Origin: JARRQJ01 sp963810615
Lineage (GTDB): Bacteria > Pseudomonadota > Gammaproteobacteria > DRLM01
Reading direction: 5' to 3'
NCBI GenBank assembly: GCA_963810615.1
Contig: CAWEOA010000008.1
Span: 186,001 to 250,000, forward strand
DNA: 64,000 nt
Shown: positions 8,246 through 16,722 of the stretch, piece after piece
Layout of the letters: each line of letters begins with the position of its first letter
Numbering within the stretch: the stretch's first letter is position 1
The notes under the pieces: model-generated
What the model was told of the DNA's origin: nothing
Databases searched by the model: none
Seen by the model: the letters and a program-made list of their open reading frames with translations, nothing else
Program-made: the position numbers and the translations under genes

Positions 8246-8482
8246 TTACAGGATGCTGTGGGTGCCGTCGCAGAAGGGTTTGTTACCGCTGTGCTTGCAG
8301 CCGCACAAGAGCACGGTGGCCTTGGAGGTGATGGTCAATTTAACCGGGCTGAATTTACTGCCCTTGTGGGAGCCGTCGCAAAAGGGTTGGCTGGCCGATT
8401 TGCCGCAGGCGCACCACCAATAAACGCCCGGCTCCAGTTGCAGGATGTAGGGGGATTTTTTCGCCATCTTAGGTTCGGCCAT
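8246..8482 (-). CDS. Double CDGSH iron-sulfur domain protein
   Basis: A 78-residue protein with two CDGSH zinc-finger-like motifs, each binding a 2Fe-2S cluster by three Cys and one His: WCACGKSASQPFCDGSH and LCGCKHSGNKPFCDGTH. Such tandem MitoNEET-like proteins are redox or Fe-S transfer proteins of unclear partner. The frame is open upstream to 8659, but homologous similarity begins at MAEPKMAKKSPYILQLEPGV, so the ATG at 8482 was chosen. The fetA gene starts divergently from sequence near the longer frame's start, again favouring the short form. Confidence 0.85.
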   Translation of the reverse strand: MAEPKMAKKSPYILQLEPGVYWWCACGKSASQPFCDGSHKGSKFSPVKLTITSKATVLLCGCKHSGNKPFCDGTHSIL

Positions 8483-8620
8483 GTCGGGTTCCAGTATGCC
8501 TGCGGGGAAAAGCTGGACGTGTGTCTGCCCGGATTTAAGTCTCATCAACTCGCTGTTGTCAAGACGTGCGCCGGTGAGGTGTATCGGATACGCTGGAGAT
8601 ATTAATAGAGGAGAAGAGCC

Positions 8621-9226
8621 CTGGAACGATTGGAAGCGAGGGCCTTGCAGGTACGGCAAGTCGGCCCCTTGGATTTCTCAGTGGCGGCGGGCGAGTGCGT
8701 GTGTCTGTCGGGGGCGTCGGGAGCGGGCAAGAGCCTGCTGATGCGTGCCCTCGCCGATATGGAGCCGCATCTAGGTCGTGTGTCCTTGGATGGCGTGGCA
8801 TGCGATGGTATTGCACCGACGCAGTGGCGACGGAACGTGGCCTTGCTGACCGCCGAAAGTGCCTGGTGGCACGATCGGGTGGGCGAACATTTTTCACGCA
8901 TCGATGAATCGCTGCTGGCGGAGTTGGGATTCGACAAGCAGATGATGAGCGCTGAGGTGTACGGTCTCTCCACGGGTGAGCGGCAAAGACTGGCTCTGTT
9001 GCGCTTGCTCGCGGGTCGTCCGCGGGTGCTGTTGCTTGATGAGCCGACGGCCAGTCTCGATCCGCAGAACACCGAGCGGGTCGAGCGACTGTTGACCCGT
9101 TACCGCGAAGAGCGGGATGCGGGAGTGCTGTGGGTGAGTCATGATCCGCTACAGGTGCGGCGCGTTGCGCATCGCCACTGGCGCTTGGCGGACGGGCGTT
9201 TGCATGAAGAGAAGCTCTTAAGATGA
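8621..9226 (+). CDS. fetA: FetA-type ABC exporter ATP-binding protein
   Basis: ATPase subunit of a FetAB-type (YbbL/YbbM) exporter, linked in E. coli to iron homeostasis and peroxide resistance. It carries Walker A GASGAGKS, signature LSTGERQRLALLR, Walker B VLLLDEPTASLD and the switch His in LWVSHD. About 200 residues, normal for this short family. There is no ATG: a strong AGGAG (8609-8613) lies 7 bases before CTG at 8621 and 16 before TTG at 8630, so I favour the CTG and keep the TTG as the alternative. The permease gene overlaps its end by four bases (ATGA). Confidence 0.85.
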   Translation: MERLEARALQVRQVGPLDFSVAAGECVCLSGASGAGKSLLMRALADMEPHLGRVSLDGVACDGIAPTQWRRNVALLTAESAWWHDRVGEHFSRIDESLLAELGFDKQMMSAEVYGLSTGERQRLALLRLLAGRPRVLLLDEPTASLDPQNTERVERLLTRYREERDAGVLWVSHDPLQVRRVAHRHWRLADGRLHEEKLLR

Positions 9227-10023
9227 ATATCATAAGGCTCGATGCCTGGGATTTGAGCTTGGCGGCCATGCTGGTGCTGATCTTGGCAGGTCTGAGTTTC
9301 CGCTTGCAATTGGCGGTGAGCAGACAGTTGCTGGTGGCGGCGCTGCGCACTGCGGTGCAGCTGACCTTGATCGGTTTGGTGCTCAAATTCTTATTTACCA
9401 ACGTGCACCTTACCTGGATGCTGGCTATGGCGACCATCATGCTGCTGGTGGCGGGACGCGAGGTGATGGTTCGTCAGCAGCGGCGCTTCAGCGGTTCATG
9501 GGGATACGGTTTGGGGACGATCTCCATGTTCGTTTCGTCATTTGCGGTAACGCTGTTGGCCTTGCTGGTGATGGTGAAGGCGGAACCGTGGTATACCCCG
9601 CAATACGCCATTCCCTTGCTCGGTATGGTGTTGGGCAATGCCATGAACGGCATCGCCCTGGGATTGGATCGCTTGACTCAGGGTGCCTGGCAGCAGCGCC
9701 GCGCCATCGAGGCGCAATTGTTGCTGGGGTTCGCCTGGACTGACGCCGTTGCCACCACGCGCATGGAGGCGATGCGTGCCGGCATGATGCCCATCATCAA
9801 TGCCATGACCGCCGCCGGCGTGGTGAGTCTGCCGGGGATGATGACCGGCCAGGTTCTCGCGGGTGCGCCGCCGGTGGAAGCGGTGAAATATCAAATACTC
9901 ATCATGTTTCTGATTGCCGCCTGCACCGGTTTCGGCACGTTGATGGCGGTGTGGCTGGGCTCGCGTCATTTGTTCGACGAACGTCAACGCCTGCGTCTGG
10001 ATCGCTTGCAAGAGAAACAATAG
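9223..10023 (+). CDS. fetB: FetB-type ABC exporter permease
   Basis: Inner-membrane permease of 266 residues with six or more hydrophobic segments, UPF0014/YbbM family. Family blocks include LRTAVQLTLIGLVL, PLLGMVLGNAMNGIALGLDR and SLPGMMTGQVLAGAPPVEA. It partners FetA, and the ATGA overlap indicates translational coupling. The convergent cbbR gene ends 22 bases after its stop. The exported substrate is unproven; iron is the suggestion for the E. coli pair. Confidence 0.92.
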   Translation: MNIIRLDAWDLSLAAMLVLILAGLSFRLQLAVSRQLLVAALRTAVQLTLIGLVLKFLFTNVHLTWMLAMATIMLLVAGREVMVRQQRRFSGSWGYGLGTISMFVSSFAVTLLALLVMVKAEPWYTPQYAIPLLGMVLGNAMNGIALGLDRLTQGAWQQRRAIEAQLLLGFAWTDAVATTRMEAMRAGMMPIINAMTAAGVVSLPGMMTGQVLAGAPPVEAVKYQILIMFLIAACTGFGTLMAVWLGSRHLFDERQRLRLDRLQEKQ

Positions 10024-10045
10024 GGTGGATGCTCGATACGCCGGC

Positions 10046-11110
10046 TTATTTTGAGGTCGTTCGCGGTGCCTGTGAATTTTTGTTCGCGGGACGGCGCTTC
10101 ATCGCGGCTGTTCGTGCTGGTTTATCTGCGACGGCCGCTTTTTTGGCGTTCCCGCCTGACACGCCATATTCATTTGTCTCTTTGTTTTTGCTTATCCCCG
10201 GATAAGTCAAGACGTCTATATGCCGGTGGGCTTCCTTGAGATAGTCGAGAAAGGTATGCGCCACTACCGAGAGCTGTTTGCCGCGGGGATATACCGCACA
10301 CCAGTGGCGCTCGATCGGGAAGTCCTGGACATCCAGCAAGGCGATCTGTTCCGTCGTGACGTCCATGGGCAGGGTGTGACGCGACAATACCGAAACTCCC
10401 AGTCCGCCGATCACGGCCTGTTTAATTGCCTCATTACTTCCCAGTTCCATACGTACGCGAATTTTTAAATTGTGGCGCGCGAACAATTGTTCTGTCGCGA
10501 TGCGTGTCCCGGAGCCGGCCTCACGCACCAGAAACGGTTCCTCCGCCAAACGCTGCAAGGGGATGTTCTTGGCGTGGGCGAGCGGATGGTCGGCGGGGGC
10601 GAGCACGATCAGGGGATTGTCCAGAAACGGGTCGGCGATGGCGTCGACCTCTTCCGGCGGTTGACCGAGGATGTAGAGATCGTCTTCGTTATTGTTCAAG
10701 CGTGCGAGTATGCGTTCCCGGTTGGAGACCTTCATGGCGACGTCGATGCCCGGATACTGGCGGCAGAAGGCCCCGAGCAGGCGCGGTATGAAATATTTGG
10801 CGGTAGTGATCACCCCCAGCCGCAAGCGGCCCTGTTTCAATCCCTTCAAGTCGGCCAGCAGCATCTCGAAGTGAGTGAAGTGGTCGAAGATCTCGCGCGA
10901 GAAATTCTGCAGCGCGCGCCCCGCATCGGTGAGATACACCCTTTTTCCCACTTGTTCGAACAAAGGCATGCCGACGGCGTCGGTGAGCTTTTTGATCTGC
11001 ATGGAGACCGTGGGCTGGGTGAGATGCAGTTCCTCCGCAGCACGGGTAAAGCTGCCCAGGCGGGCGATGGCTTCGAAGACCTCGAGTTGGCGCAGGGTGG
11101 TGTGGCGCAT
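10046..11110 (-). CDS. cbbR: LysR-type regulator of CO2 fixation genes, CbbR
   Basis: LysR-family regulator divergent from rbcL. The N-terminal winged helix-turn-helix is TTLRQLEVFEAIARLGSFTR then AAEELHLTQPTVSMQIKKL; the effector domain (about 90-300) contains the CbbR-typical LGVITTAKYFIPRLLG. Length 354 residues, longer than the usual 300-320 because of a Lys/Ala/Arg-rich tail of about 45 residues that looks disordered. The frame has an upstream ATG at 11125; the one at 11110 (MRHTTLRQL) matches the family start. It should activate the RuBisCO operon in response to metabolites such as RuBP or NADPH. Confidence 0.92.
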   Translation of the reverse strand: MRHTTLRQLEVFEAIARLGSFTRAAEELHLTQPTVSMQIKKLTDAVGMPLFEQVGKRVYLTDAGRALQNFSREIFDHFTHFEMLLADLKGLKQGRLRLGVITTAKYFIPRLLGAFCRQYPGIDVAMKVSNRERILARLNNNEDDLYILGQPPEEVDAIADPFLDNPLIVLAPADHPLAHAKNIPLQRLAEEPFLVREAGSGTRIATEQLFARHNLKIRVRMELGSNEAIKQAVIGGLGVSVLSRHTLPMDVTTEQIALLDVQDFPIERHWCAVYPRGKQLSVVAHTFLDYLKEAHRHIDVLTYPGISKNKETNEYGVSGGNAKKAAVADKPARTAAMKRRPANKNSQAPRTTSK

Positions 11111-11150
11111 GGTCTGGCGTCTCATCTGCTAATAGATAGATGAAAGTCTA

Positions 11151-11163
11151 TCATAATCATTGA
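11151..11163. promoter_or_regulatory. Candidate CbbR operator
   Basis: TCATAATCATTGA is a TNA-N7-TNA palindrome, the short LysR/CbbR core. It lies in the 200-base divergent region between cbbR and rbcL, close to cbbR as expected for an autoregulatory and activating site. A TTGACT -35-like hexamer follows at 11169 without a convincing -10 element. Confidence 0.35.
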
Positions 11164-11311
11164 ATAAATTGACTGTTTTAGATGGGTATTCCCGGGCAGG
11201 ATAAGGCCCTCGTAGTGACATTGCCGGGCTACGCACAGCGTGGCCTCAATCATCAGGGGGCAGGGTTGGCTACGGATATAACCGAATTAACTAATTGAGG
11301 AGGCTAGTGTT

Positions 11312-12790
11312 ATGGCAAAGTCTGAGACGCTGCAGGAAGGGAAGGAACGCTATAAGTCCGGCGTTATCCCCTATAAAAAAATGGGTTACTGGGAGCCGGA
11401 TTATCAGCCTAAGGATACCGACGTAATCGCCATGTTCCGCATCACGCCGCAACCCGGCGTCGATCACGAAGAAGCGGCGGCGGCCGTGGCCGGCGAATCA
11501 TCCACCGCGACCTGGACCGTGGTGTGGACCGACCGCTTGACCGCCTGCGAGTTGTATCGCGCTAAGGCCTACCGATCCGAACTGGTACCCAATACCGGCC
11601 CGGGCACCAACAATGAAGCCCAATACTTCGCTTACATCGCCTATGACCTCGACCTGTTCGAGCCGGGTTCCATCGCCAACCTCACCGCTTCCATCATCGG
11701 CAATGTGTTCGGTTTCAAGGCGGTGAAGGCGCTGCGCCTCGAAGACATGCGCATCCCGGTCGCCTATCTCAAGACCTTCCAGGGTCCCGCCACCGGTATC
11801 GTGGTGGAGCGCGAGCGTCTCGACAAGTTCGGCCGCCCGCTGCTGGGCGCCACCACCAAGCCCAAGCTCGGCCTGTCGGGCCGCAACTACGGGCGCGTGG
11901 TGTACGAGGCGCTCAAGGGTGGTCTCGACTTTGTGAAGGACGACGAGAACATCAACTCGCAACCCTTCATGCACTGGCGCGACCGCTTCTTGTATTGCAT
12001 GGAGGCGGTGAACAAGGCCTCCGCCGCCACCGGTGAGGTCAAGGGCCACTACCTCAACGTCACCGCCGGCACCATGGAGGACATGTACGAGCGTGCCGAA
12101 TTCGCCAAGTCTCTGGGCTCGACCATCATCATGATCGATCTGGTGATCGGTTACACCGCCATCCAGTCCATGGCCAAGTGGGCGCGCAAGAACGATATGA
12201 TCCTGCATCTGCACCGCGCCGGTAACTCCACCTACTCGCGGCAGAAGAATCACGGTATGAATTTCCGCGTGATCTGTAAGTGGATGCGTATGGCGGGCGT
12301 CGACCATATCCACGCCGGTACCGTGGTGGGTAAGCTTGAAGGCGATCCGCTGATGATCAAAGGCTTCTACGATACGCTGCGCGAGACGCACACGGAGAAG
12401 AGTCTGGAGCACGGTCTGTTCTTCGATCAAGACTGGGCTTCGTTGAACAAGGTCATGCCGGTGGCCTCCGGCGGCATCCACGCCGGTCAGATGCACCAGT
12501 TGCTCACCTATCTGGGCGAAGACGTGGTGCTGCAGTTCGGCGGCGGTACCATCGGCCATCCTCAGGGCATTCAGGCCGGCGCCGTCGCCAACCGTGTCGC
12601 CCTGGAGGCCATGGTCATGGCGCGTAACGAAGGCCGTGATATCTGGAATGAAGGTCCGCAGATCCTGCAGGATGCAGCCAAGTGGTGTTCACCGCTCAAG
12701 GCTGCCTTGGATACCTGGAAGGACATCACCTTCAACTACGATTCCACCGACACGGCGGATTTCGTGCCCACGACCACCGCCAGCATGTAA
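11312..12790 (+). CDS. rbcL: Ribulose-1,5-bisphosphate carboxylase large subunit, form IC
   Basis: Large subunit (492 residues) of RuBisCO, the CO2-fixing step of the Calvin cycle. Active-site blocks are complete: TTKPKLGLS, GLDFVKDDENINSQPF (carbamylated Lys, metal-binding Asp/Glu), HLHRAGN, VASGGIHAGQMHQL and FGGGTIGHPQGIQAG. Phrases such as ESSTATWTVVWTDRLTACE and GLSGRNYGRVVYEALKGGL place it in the red-like form IC group rather than green-like form IA. GAGGAGG precedes the ATG. It is followed by rbcS and the red-type activase cbbX, which agrees with form IC. Confidence 0.97.
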   Translation: MAKSETLQEGKERYKSGVIPYKKMGYWEPDYQPKDTDVIAMFRITPQPGVDHEEAAAAVAGESSTATWTVVWTDRLTACELYRAKAYRSELVPNTGPGTNNEAQYFAYIAYDLDLFEPGSIANLTASIIGNVFGFKAVKALRLEDMRIPVAYLKTFQGPATGIVVERERLDKFGRPLLGATTKPKLGLSGRNYGRVVYEALKGGLDFVKDDENINSQPFMHWRDRFLYCMEAVNKASAATGEVKGHYLNVTAGTMEDMYERAEFAKSLGSTIIMIDLVIGYTAIQSMAKWARKNDMILHLHRAGNSTYSRQKNHGMNFRVICKWMRMAGVDHIHAGTVVGKLEGDPLMIKGFYDTLRETHTEKSLEHGLFFDQDWASLNKVMPVASGGIHAGQMHQLLTYLGEDVVLQFGGGTIGHPQGIQAGAVANRVALEAMVMARNEGRDIWNEGPQILQDAAKWCSPLKAALDTWKDITFNYDSTDTADFVPTTTASM

Positions 12791-12809
12791 CGTATAAGGA
12801 GAAGCCATC

Positions 12810-13247
12810 ATGATGACCAATCACGGCAATCGGATCACGCAGGGACAGTTCTCATTCCTGCCGGATCTCACCGACGCGCAGATCACTGCGCAGATCAAGT
12901 ACGCGCTGACCAACGGTTGGGCGGTCAATGTCGAATACACAGACGACCCGCATCCGCGCAACACCTATTGGGAAATGTTCGGCATGCCCATGTTCGATCT
13001 CAAGGATCCCGCCGGGATTCTTATGGAGGTCAACAATTGCCGCAAGACCTTCCCCAACCACTATATTCGGGTGACGGCCTTCAATAGCGCCCGCGGCGTG
13101 GAATCGCCGACGATGTCGTTTATCGTCAACCGCCCCAAGAACGAGCCGGGTTTTGGCCTGTCTCGACAGGAGGTGGATGGCCGCGGCATCCGCTATACCG
13201 TGCACAGCTATGCCACGGACAGGCCGGAAGGTGAGCGATACAAATAG
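12810..13247 (+). CDS. rbcS: Ribulose-1,5-bisphosphate carboxylase small subunit, form IC
   Basis: Small subunit of RuBisCO, 145 residues; caps the large-subunit octamer. Family blocks: GQFSFLPDLTDAQITAQIKY, NTYWEMFGMPMFDL, VNNCRKTFPNHYIRVTAFNS, and the long C-terminal extension (EPGFGLSRQEVDGRGIRYTV) that forms a beta-hairpin in red-type enzymes. AAGGAG lies upstream of two adjacent ATGs; either could be used. It starts 19 bases after rbcL and belongs to the same operon. Confidence 0.96.
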   Translation: MMTNHGNRITQGQFSFLPDLTDAQITAQIKYALTNGWAVNVEYTDDPHPRNTYWEMFGMPMFDLKDPAGILMEVNNCRKTFPNHYIRVTAFNSARGVESPTMSFIVNRPKNEPGFGLSRQEVDGRGIRYTVHSYATDRPEGERYK

Positions 13248-13273
13248 CAGTAAGATAGAGATGTAAAAAGGCG

Positions 13274-13296
13274 GCGGCGGGCCATGTGCCCGCCGC
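13274..13296 (+). repeat. Stem-loop between rbcS and cbbX
   Basis: GCGGCGGGC, a five-base loop and GCCCGCCGC form a perfect nine-pair GC stem with no following T run. It is too strong to be accidental but is not a normal terminator. A position just after rbcS suggests attenuation or 3'-end protection of the rbcLS message. Confidence 0.6.
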
Positions 13297-13330
13297 TATC
13301 CCCCACCGAACTGCAACAGGAAACTGTGGC

Positions 13331-14266
13331 ATGAGCGATACCCAGGATTTAGATATCACCGGCGCGGATGACGCGCGGGTGGACCTGGAGGCCGAATTCG
13401 AGGCTTCCAATATTCAAGAGGTGTTGGACAAGCTCGATCGGGAATTGATCGGACTGAAGCCGGTCAAGACCCGCATCCGCGAGGTCGCCGCCTTGTTGCT
13501 GGTCGATCGTCTGCGCAAGAAATTCGAACTCAGTTCCGAAACACCGACCCTGCACATGTGCTTTACCGGTAACCCCGGCACCGGCAAGACTACGGTGGCG
13601 ATGCGCATGGGCGAAATATTGAAGCGGCTCGGCTATGTGCGTGAGGGCCACCTGGTGACGGTGACGCGCGACGATCTGGTCGGACAATACATCGGGCACA
13701 CCGCGCCCAAGACCAAGGAAGTCATCAAGAAGGCCATGGGCGGCGTTTTGTTCATCGACGAGGCCTATTATCTCTACAAGCCGGAGAACGAGCGCGATTA
13801 CGGCCAGGAATCCATAGAGATCCTGCTACAGGTCATGGAGAACAATCGCGACGATCTGGTGGTGATTCTCGCCGGCTACAAGGACAAGATGGACCGCTTC
13901 TTTCAGAGCAATCCCGGCATGCGCTCGCGCATCGCCCACCACGTCGATTTCCCCGATTATTCAGCGCAGGAATTGCTGCAGATCGCCAAGTTGATGCTGG
14001 CGCAACAGAATTACCGTTTGAGCACGGAAGGAGAGCAGGCCTTCGCGGAATATCTGAAATTACGCATGAAACTGGCGCATTTTTCCAACGCCCGGTCGGT
14101 GCGCAATGCCCTGGACCGGGCGCGTTTGCGCCAGGCGAATCGCTTGTTCGCCGATCCCAAGAAAAAACTCAGCAAGACCGATCTCATCACCATCGAGGCC
14201 GACGACGTGCTGGCCAGCCGCGTCTTCAGCGAAGGCCGGACGGATGCGGAAGATGTGGAAGATTGA
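13331..14266 (+). CDS. cbbX: Red-type RuBisCO activase CbbX
   Basis: AAA+ ATPase of 311 residues that pulls on the RuBisCO large-subunit C-terminus to release inhibitory sugar phosphates. Walker A GNPGTGKTTVAMRMG near residue 80, Walker B GGVLFIDEAYYLYKP, the pore-loop region GQYIGHTAPKTKEV and arginine finger GMRSRIAHHVDFPDY are present. The frame is open from 13286, but AGGAAA precedes the ATG at 13331 and MSDTQDLDI is a normal start. It lies in the RuBisCO operon beyond a GC stem-loop, which may lower its expression relative to rbcLS. Confidence 0.95.
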   Translation: MSDTQDLDITGADDARVDLEAEFEASNIQEVLDKLDRELIGLKPVKTRIREVAALLLVDRLRKKFELSSETPTLHMCFTGNPGTGKTTVAMRMGEILKRLGYVREGHLVTVTRDDLVGQYIGHTAPKTKEVIKKAMGGVLFIDEAYYLYKPENERDYGQESIEILLQVMENNRDDLVVILAGYKDKMDRFFQSNPGMRSRIAHHVDFPDYSAQELLQIAKLMLAQQNYRLSTEGEQAFAEYLKLRMKLAHFSNARSVRNALDRARLRQANRLFADPKKKLSKTDLITIEADDVLASRVFSEGRTDAEDVED

Positions 14267-14390
14267 GGAGATGGTTCATTGGTTTCTCTCATATGGGTGC
14301 GGTAAGTCGAAGGCGGGTCTCCCGTTATCGCGCCGCAATACCGTTATAAGGCTCATCGTCACGAAGATATGAACGTTCAGGTGTGTGAGT

Positions 14391-14762
14391 ATGCGCGATT
14401 GGCTCAAACCCACGGCGCTGCGCACGATGCCGAAATCCATCGAGGCATCGATCTACAATCACGTGCGTCTGGCGCTGCGGCGGCTTGATTCGCCGTTGCG
14501 GGTCGCGGTGCCGCGGCATCGCGGTCTCGAGATGATATTGGACGATCACATCTGGTTGTGCGTGGATGCCAACGCCGATGATCAGCCGGTAATGGCGTGG
14601 TTGGATTTTGGCATCCATCATCGCGACAACCTGCATGAGCCGGTCGGCTGTACCTTGGAGTTGTATCATCGCTTCGCCGGGCTGGTAATGGGTTCGGCGC
14701 TGGATTCATTGGACGAGAGTCTGACAGATCAACTCAAGCGTGTGCATGACCGGGAGCTGTAG
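14391..14762 (+). CDS. Hypothetical protein downstream of cbbX
   Basis: A 123-residue protein that I do not recognise. It begins MRDWLKPTALRTMPKSIEAS, has a basic N-terminal half (RLALRRLDSPLRVAVPRHR) and an acidic centre (ILDDHIWLCVDANADDQP), with no signal peptide or membrane segment. An in-frame GTG at 14385 is an alternative start. It follows cbbX on the same strand after 124 bases and has the codon character of its neighbours, so it may belong to the CO2-fixation operon. It is not a CbbY, CbbZ or CbbQ/CbbO homologue by sequence pattern. Confidence 0.6.
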   Translation: MRDWLKPTALRTMPKSIEASIYNHVRLALRRLDSPLRVAVPRHRGLEMILDDHIWLCVDANADDQPVMAWLDFGIHHRDNLHEPVGCTLELYHRFAGLVMGSALDSLDESLTDQLKRVHDREL

Positions 14763-14804
14763 CGCATTGGTCATGATTCCTAAACCTGAATGCGGCCCCA
14801 ATTT

Positions 14805-15530
14805 CTAAGCATCCAATTCCGAATAGTGGCGGAAGATGCCGTCTTCGTTGAATGGCAGGCGCCGGGCGGAAGACAGATAGGCGGCGATATTCGGCCGTTG
14901 CGCCACTTTGTCGTGCAATGCGCTCAGGCCGTGAATATCGGGTGATAAACGTTGCATCATCTTCGGGAAGGCGTAGCGCAGTCCCGCCACGATCTGAAAC
15001 ATCGACAGGTCGACGTAGGACAGGCGCCGGCCGACCATCCAGCCTTTAGCCGCCGGATTGTCTTGGAGCATGCGTTCGAAATAATGCAGGAATTGCCGGG
15101 CGCGCTCCGTGGTGAAATCGCCGGCGCGGCGACGCGCCTCACGCTTCTGCTCGCGATAATAAAGACTGCCGGCGATGGGGTGGTGAGTATTATGAATCTC
15201 GATGACGAAGTCCTCGACCGTGAGCTGTAGCTGATGCGCCCACAGGCGGGTCCCTTCGGCCTTGGGCACCAGGTCCAGCCGCGGTCCCAGGAATTGCAGG
15301 ATATTCGCGGTCTGTCCGATCAGCAGCTTGCCCGCGCGCAGAAACGGCGGGGCGAAAGGTGCATGATCATTTCCCGAGCCGCGCAGCACCTTCAACAGTG
15401 CCTCGACGCCTTGGCCGCGACCCCGTTTCCGCGCCACGTCCACATAAGTGGCGCCCGCCTCCTCCAGCGCCAGCCTTACGAATTCGCCGCGGCCCTGGAT
15501 GGCAGGCCAGTAGTAAAGCTCATATCGCAT
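14805..15530 (-). CDS. Glutathione S-transferase family protein
   Basis: A 241-residue cytosolic GST. The thioredoxin-like N-terminal domain begins MRYELYYWPAIQGRGEFVRL, the sigma/alpha-type pattern in which the early Tyr activates glutathione, with FAPPFLRAGKLLIGQTANIL providing the cis-Pro and the Gln-Thr/Ser glutathione contacts. An all-helical C-terminal domain (about 90-230) includes LSYVDLSMFQIVAGL, the N-capping box region. The gene is convergent with the 14391 hypothetical gene and shares its strand with speE. Substrate unknown; detoxification is the usual guess. Confidence 0.85.
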   Translation of the reverse strand: MRYELYYWPAIQGRGEFVRLALEEAGATYVDVARKRGRGQGVEALLKVLRGSGNDHAPFAPPFLRAGKLLIGQTANILQFLGPRLDLVPKAEGTRLWAHQLQLTVEDFVIEIHNTHHPIAGSLYYREQKREARRRAGDFTTERARQFLHYFERMLQDNPAAKGWMVGRRLSYVDLSMFQIVAGLRYAFPKMMQRLSPDIHGLSALHDKVAQRPNIAAYLSSARRLPFNEDGIFRHYSELDA

Positions 15531-15586
15531 ACGGGATGACTATACTCTTTGGGTGGCCTGATTTAGTACATCCGATCGAGGGCGCG

Positions 15587-15598
15587 CCCCCCCCCCCC
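15587..15598. repeat. Homopolymer of 12 C
   Basis: Twelve consecutive C, immediately after GGCGCG and four bases before the end of speE. It may slip during replication or sequencing; no coding frame depends on it. Confidence 0.8.
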
Positions 15599-15601
15599 GT
15601 G

Positions 15602-16456
15602 TTAACCCAGGCCCGCTTCCTTGCAAAACTCCGGTTGTGCCAGAGCGGCGCGATGGATGTCGGCGTTGTAGTAGCGGGTCTTGAAGGGTTTGTTACGGGC
15701 GGCGGCCTCGCGGAAGTCCCGAATATCGGTGTCTTTGCAGGCCATGGTTGCCGACCACCAGCCGGAGGGGTAGACCGGCTGCGGGAAGTAGTGGGTCCTG
15801 ACGTCCTTGAAGCCGGCGCCGCGCATGGCGCCGTGCATTTCCTTGAGCAGCTCCAGGTGATAGAGCGGCGATTCGCTTTGCTGCACCAGGAGGCCGCCGC
15901 TGCGCAGGATGCGGCGGCATTGTTCATAAAAGGCCTTGTTGAACAGGCCTTCCGCCGGACCGATGGGATCGGTACTGTCGACGATAATGATATCGAGGCT
16001 GGCATCGTCGGCGTCGCGCACCCATTTAATGCCGTCGTCGAACAGCAGCTGGGCGCGACCGTCGTCGTTGTGTTCGCACAGTTCGGGGAAATGGATTTGC
16101 GAAAGCCGGGTGACCGCCTCGTCGATGTCGACTTGCCAGACGCGCTCCACTTGCGGGTGTCTGAGCACTTCGCTCAGCGTGCCGCAATCGCCGCCGCCGA
16201 TGATCAGCACCTTTTTAGGATCGGGGTGGGTAAACAGCGCCGGATGGCTCATCATTTCGTGATAGAGGAAATTATCGCGGGTCGAGAGCATATAGAAGCC
16301 GTCGATGGTCATGAGTTTGCCCCAATGGACGGTGTCGTAGATCTCGATGCGCTGGAAAGGGGTCTGCTCGTCGTGCAGCTTGGCCTTGACCTTGAGGGAA
16401 AAGGCCGAGCCGTCGACTTGGTGGATTTCGGTGAACCAGGTGTCGTCCAGGGCCAT
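15602..16456 (-). CDS. speE: Spermidine synthase (polyamine aminopropyltransferase)
   Basis: Transfers aminopropyl from decarboxylated S-adenosylmethionine to putrescine. Length 284 residues, normal. The SAM-binding loop VLIIGGGDCGTLSEVLRH, catalytic DSTDPIGPAEGLF (Asp acting as base) and FYEQCRRILRSGGLLVQQSE are intact, and the N-terminal beta-barrel starts WFTEIHQVDGSAFSLKV. It is divergent from speA, which supplies agmatine for putrescine synthesis, so the pair forms a polyamine locus. speD and the agmatine-to-putrescine enzymes are not in the window. Confidence 0.95.
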   Translation of the reverse strand: MALDDTWFTEIHQVDGSAFSLKVKAKLHDEQTPFQRIEIYDTVHWGKLMTIDGFYMLSTRDNFLYHEMMSHPALFTHPDPKKVLIIGGGDCGTLSEVLRHPQVERVWQVDIDEAVTRLSQIHFPELCEHNDDGRAQLLFDDGIKWVRDADDASLDIIIVDSTDPIGPAEGLFNKAFYEQCRRILRSGGLLVQQSESPLYHLELLKEMHGAMRGAGFKDVRTHYFPQPVYPSGWWSATMACKDTDIRDFREAAARNKPFKTRYYNADIHRAALAQPEFCKEAGLG

Positions 16457-16722
16457 GTAATGCGGTTCCTTGATGATGCGTTGGGGGTGTTTGCCAGTCA
16501 GAGGGGATTATTGCAATTAGATCCTGAAACGGCGATTCCTGTCGATCGTTCCCCACATCCCTAGTCCTCTAGCCATTCGGGCGCCGAGGTCCCGGAGGAC
16601 GAGGGGATCGCTACGCGATTTTGGATATAACGATACAGGAAGGACGCCCCGTCGCCAATAAGCGCGGAGGGGGAATTTCTTCTATAATCGCCCCATCTTT
16701 ACCCAGCAAGGGCGGTCGGGCA

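Noticed and set aside
11498..12559. Long antisense open frame opposite rbcL
   Set aside because: Shadow of a strongly codon-biased GC-rich gene; no start signal or domain.
15359..16564. Plus-strand open frame of about 400 codons opposite speE
   Set aside because: speE on the minus strand has complete catalytic motifs; this frame has none.
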